A stretch of 8,477 bases of DNA from Bacteroidales bacterium (GTDB taxonomy: Bacteria; Bacteroidota; Bacteroidia; Bacteroidales; UBA7960), in contig SKNE01000027.1 in the NCBI GenBank assembly GCA_007120675.1, positions 1 to 8,477 of the forward strand, given 5' to 3'. The translations under genes were made by a program, and so were the position numbers. Of the stretch, positions 6,894 to 8,477 are shown piece by piece; the stretch's first letter is position 1; each line of letters starts with the position of its first letter. Under the pieces are notes generated by a model that was given only the letters and a program-made list of their open reading frames with translations, made no database searches and was not told the origin of the DNA.

Positions 6894-8054
6894 ATGCAAC
6901 TTACAGAAGTCAAGGACAAGATCTCGGCCCGGCACTTTCTCCGGGTGCCATCCATCATTTACAGGTCGGACCCGCACTGGATCCCCCATTTGGACAAAGA
7001 CACCGAAGCGGTATTTGACCCGGGAGTGAACCAGCAATACAGGCGGGGAGATGCCGTGCGATGGATATTGAGGGACAGACAAGGTCAGCTGATCGGCCGC
7101 GTGGCGGCTTTTGTGAAGGACTCCCAGGCCGCTGGGCAAGCCGTTGGTGGCATGGGTTTTTTTGAATGCATCGATAACCGGGATGCGGCATTCATGCTTT
7201 TTGATGCCTGCAGGCAGTGGTTGCAGGAGCGTGGCATGGAGGCCATGGACGGCCCCATCAACTTTGGCGATAAGGAGCGGTTCTGGGGGCTCCTGGTGGC
7301 GGGCCATGGCAAGCCTCCACCCTACCTGATGAATTACCATCCCCCCTATTACCGGCGGCTTTTTGAGGCTTATGGGTTCAGGAACTATTACGAGCAATAT
7401 GTCTACCATAGCCGGACTGATGTGACGCTTCCGCCCATACTTGAAAAGAAATACCAGCGGCTTACCGAAAGCCAGGCTTACCGCTTTGAATGCCTGAGGC
7501 TGTCGCAACTGGAGCAGTTTGCGGAAGACTTCAGGATCATTTACAACAGTGCCTGGAGTGACGCCCATAAGGAGTTCAGCCCCATGACAAAGCAGCAGGC
7601 CCTGGAGAGCTTTTCATCCATGAAGCAGGTGCTGGATCCTGACCTGCTGCTGTTCGCCTACCACCACGACAGGCCGGTAGCCTTCTTCATCGGTATTCCC
7701 GAGCTCAATGAATTGTTTCGCTATGTGAACGGACGGCTCAACCTTGCAGGCAAGCTGAAATTCCTTTACCACCGCTGGCGCGGCCGTTGCCGCACCATCT
7801 ATGGCCTGATATTCGGCATCATCCCCGAATACCAAAACAGGGGACTGGAAAGTGCCCTTGTGATGTCGCTCCAGAGAATCGTCTCAGAAAAGAACCATTA
7901 CCGTTTCATGTACATCACCTGGCTTGGCGATTTCAACCCAAAGATGATCCGCATCGTGGAGCACCTGGGCGCAGAGAGGGCTTTTACGCTGATCACCTGG
8001 CGCAAGCTGTTTGATGAAGCGGCCCCTTTTGAGCGCCATCCCGTCATACAGTAG
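6894..8054 (+). CDS. GNAT-like acyltransferase-family protein of unknown substrate
   Basis: The protein belongs to a roughly 380-residue family common in Bacteroidetes and annotated as GNAT N-acetyltransferase-like; no substrate is known to me. From ATG 6894 it is 386 residues. The N-terminal half has DPHWIPHLDKDTEAVFDP (26-43), GRVAAFV (68-74), GGMGFFECID (85-94) and GPINFGDKERFWGLL (120-134), in the style of an N-terminal GNAT half. The C-terminal half has PVAFFIGIPE (261-270) followed by GIIPEYQNRGLESAL (308-322), where QNRGLES resembles the acetyl-CoA pyrophosphate loop (Q/RxxGxG/A). This suggests a tandem GNAT fold with only the second half keeping a recognisable loop. The frame is open far upstream, but that part is antisense to the SDR gene. 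In-frame ATGs also exist at 6807 and 6855. I prefer 6894 because family members I recall begin with M-x-L/I-x-EV and the upstream residues look non-conserved. Confidence 0.85.
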   Translation: MQLTEVKDKISARHFLRVPSIIYRSDPHWIPHLDKDTEAVFDPGVNQQYRRGDAVRWILRDRQGQLIGRVAAFVKDSQAAGQAVGGMGFFECIDNRDAAFMLFDACRQWLQERGMEAMDGPINFGDKERFWGLLVAGHGKPPPYLMNYHPPYYRRLFEAYGFRNYYEQYVYHSRTDVTLPPILEKKYQRLTESQAYRFECLRLSQLEQFAEDFRIIYNSAWSDAHKEFSPMTKQQALESFSSMKQVLDPDLLLFAYHHDRPVAFFIGIPELNELFRYVNGRLNLAGKLKFLYHRWRGRCRTIYGLIFGIIPEYQNRGLESALVMSLQRIVSEKNHYRFMYITWLGDFNPKMIRIVEHLGAERAFTLITWRKLFDEAAPFERHPVIQ

Positions 8055-8105
8055 CAAAAACCGTGACCTGGTACCTGTTTTTTTACCCCACGCCGGCAAA
8101 AAAAC

Positions 8106-8136
8106 TTTGGATTTTTGAAATTTGCCAGTATCTTTG
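8106..8136 (+). promoter_or_regulatory. Near-consensus Bacteroidetes promoter of tRNA-Lys
   Basis: TTTG at 8106-8109 (-33 element) is separated by 19 nt from TATCTTTG at 8129-8136 (-7 element). This is the best promoter in the window, with both boxes and ideal spacing. Transcription should start near 8142, about 45 nt before the mature tRNA 5' end, implying a 5' leader removed by RNase P. Confidence 0.75.
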
Positions 8137-8186
8137 CCCACTCAAAAAAGATGGCAGGCATTGATGCTTTGCCACTTTTTGTGGAT

Positions 8187-8259
8187 GACTTGGTAGCTCA
8201 GCTGGTAGAGCACGTCCCTTTTAAGGATGGGGTCCTGGGTTCGAGTCCCAGCCAGGTCA
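8187..8259 (+). tRNA. tRNA-Lys (anticodon UUU)
   Basis: A full 73-nt cloverleaf can be folded by eye. The acceptor stem is GACTTGG/CCAGGTC (8187-8193 with 8252-8258, one G-U pair), then TA at positions 8-9. The D stem is GCTC/GAGC. The anticodon stem is CGTCC/GGATG (8213-8217 with 8225-8229) around loop CTTTTAA, with anticodon TTT at 8220-8222. A 5-nt variable loop follows, and the T arm is CTGGG-TTCGAGT-CCCAG (8235-8251). The discriminator base is A8259. The next bases are CGC, so CCA is not encoded and must be added by nucleotidyltransferase. The UUU anticodon reads AAA and AAG lysine codons. Confidence 0.96.
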
Positions 8260-8262
8260 CGC

Positions 8263-8300
8263 AAAAGCCCGCCTCCCCGGAAGCGGGCTTTTCTCTTTTA
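8263..8300 (+). terminator. Intrinsic terminator of tRNA-Lys, possibly bidirectional
   Basis: AAAAGCCCGC (8263-8272) pairs perfectly with GCGGGCTTTT (8283-8292) across a 10-nt loop, and a T-rich run follows to about 8299. It begins 4 nt after the tRNA 3' end. The four As at the left foot would read as Us on the other strand, so it could also stop transcripts arriving from the right. Confidence 0.85.
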
Positions 8301-8392
8301 TTGGCGCGACGAAAGCGCCGGGGGATGGCACCCATAAGCCATTTGCCTGCCCTGTCAAAATGTGTTCATTCTAACCTGCATTATTCATGCTT

Positions 8393-8477
8393 TTAATCCA
8401 GGTCAGATGCAAGGCGTCGAAAGCCGCTGACATAGTGTTCTATTTCAAGGCTTTCGCAACGAAGCAGATGGCCTGTA
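8393..8477 (-). CDS. Possible C-terminal end of a gene entering from the right edge
   Basis: On the minus strand a frame is open from the window edge to a TAA at 8393-8395, giving 27 codons with natural-looking composition (for example EIEHYVSGFRRLASDLD at the end). It would converge on tRNA-Lys and could share the hairpin terminator. Against it, few of its codons end in G or C, unlike the other genes here. The plus strand is also open from ATG 8387 to the edge, with more genome-like third positions. At most one of the two is likely real. I recognise neither. Confidence 0.25.
   Translation of the reverse strand, partial: TGHLLRCESLEIEHYVSGFRRLASDLD

Noticed and set aside
8062..8090. Terminator of the GNAT-like gene at the GGTACC palindrome and seven-T run
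   Set aside because: The T-run is present, but GGTACC leaves no loop and no longer stem precedes it.
8302..8345. Small hairpins GGCGC/GCGCC and ATGGC/GCCAT after the tRNA terminator
   Set aside because: They are 5-bp stems in GC-rich DNA with no other sign of a non-coding RNA or regulatory element.
8115..8396. 93-codon plus-strand frame across the tRNA
   Set aside because: It runs through tRNA-Lys and its terminator; the residues VAQLVEH and GSSPSQVT are the usual false translation of a tRNA gene.

Overview
This window reads as a chromosomal housekeeping region of a Bacteroidetes (Bacteroidota) bacterium, fairly GC-rich for the phylum. The main evidence is the promoter style. Four of the gaps before genes carry TAnnTTTG, the -7 box of Bacteroidetes, and the one before the tRNA also has a TTTG 19 nt upstream. 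Purine-rich Shine-Dalgarno sites are mostly absent, and the tRNA does not encode its CCA end. The genes themselves also resemble Bacteroidetes proteins. No plasmid, phage, transposase, CRISPR or toxin/defence gene is visible.

Layout, left to right: (1) the 3' part of an RseC/MucC-family membrane protein gene, cut by the window edge; (2) trkA and trkH, a two-gene potassium-uptake operon with a 3-nt gap and a GTG start for trkH; (3) a solo family-2 glycosyltransferase gene with its own promoter; (4) an acidic 153-residue protein of unknown function whose stop overlaps the start of manA (mannose-6-phosphate isomerase) in a TGATG, so the two are probably translated together; (5) on the minus strand, convergent to manA, a short-chain dehydrogenase/reductase gene; (6) divergent from it, a 386-residue GNAT-like protein of a family common in Bacteroidetes; (7) tRNA-Lys(UUU) with a near-consensus promoter and a strong hairpin terminator; (8) about 180 nt at the right end with no secure gene, although both strands stay open at the very edge.

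The genes form separate small transcription units rather than one pathway. TrkA and TrkH work together: TrkH is the membrane channel and TrkA the cytoplasmic nucleotide-binding ring that gates it. ManA feeds mannose-6-phosphate into GDP-mannose and surface-sugar synthesis, and the glycosyltransferase may use nucleotide sugars, but nothing in the sequence shows that these two are linked. I see no clearly new multi-gene system. The least explained items are the acidic protein coupled to manA, the degenerate first nucleotide-binding motif of TrkA, and the GNAT-like protein of unknown substrate.
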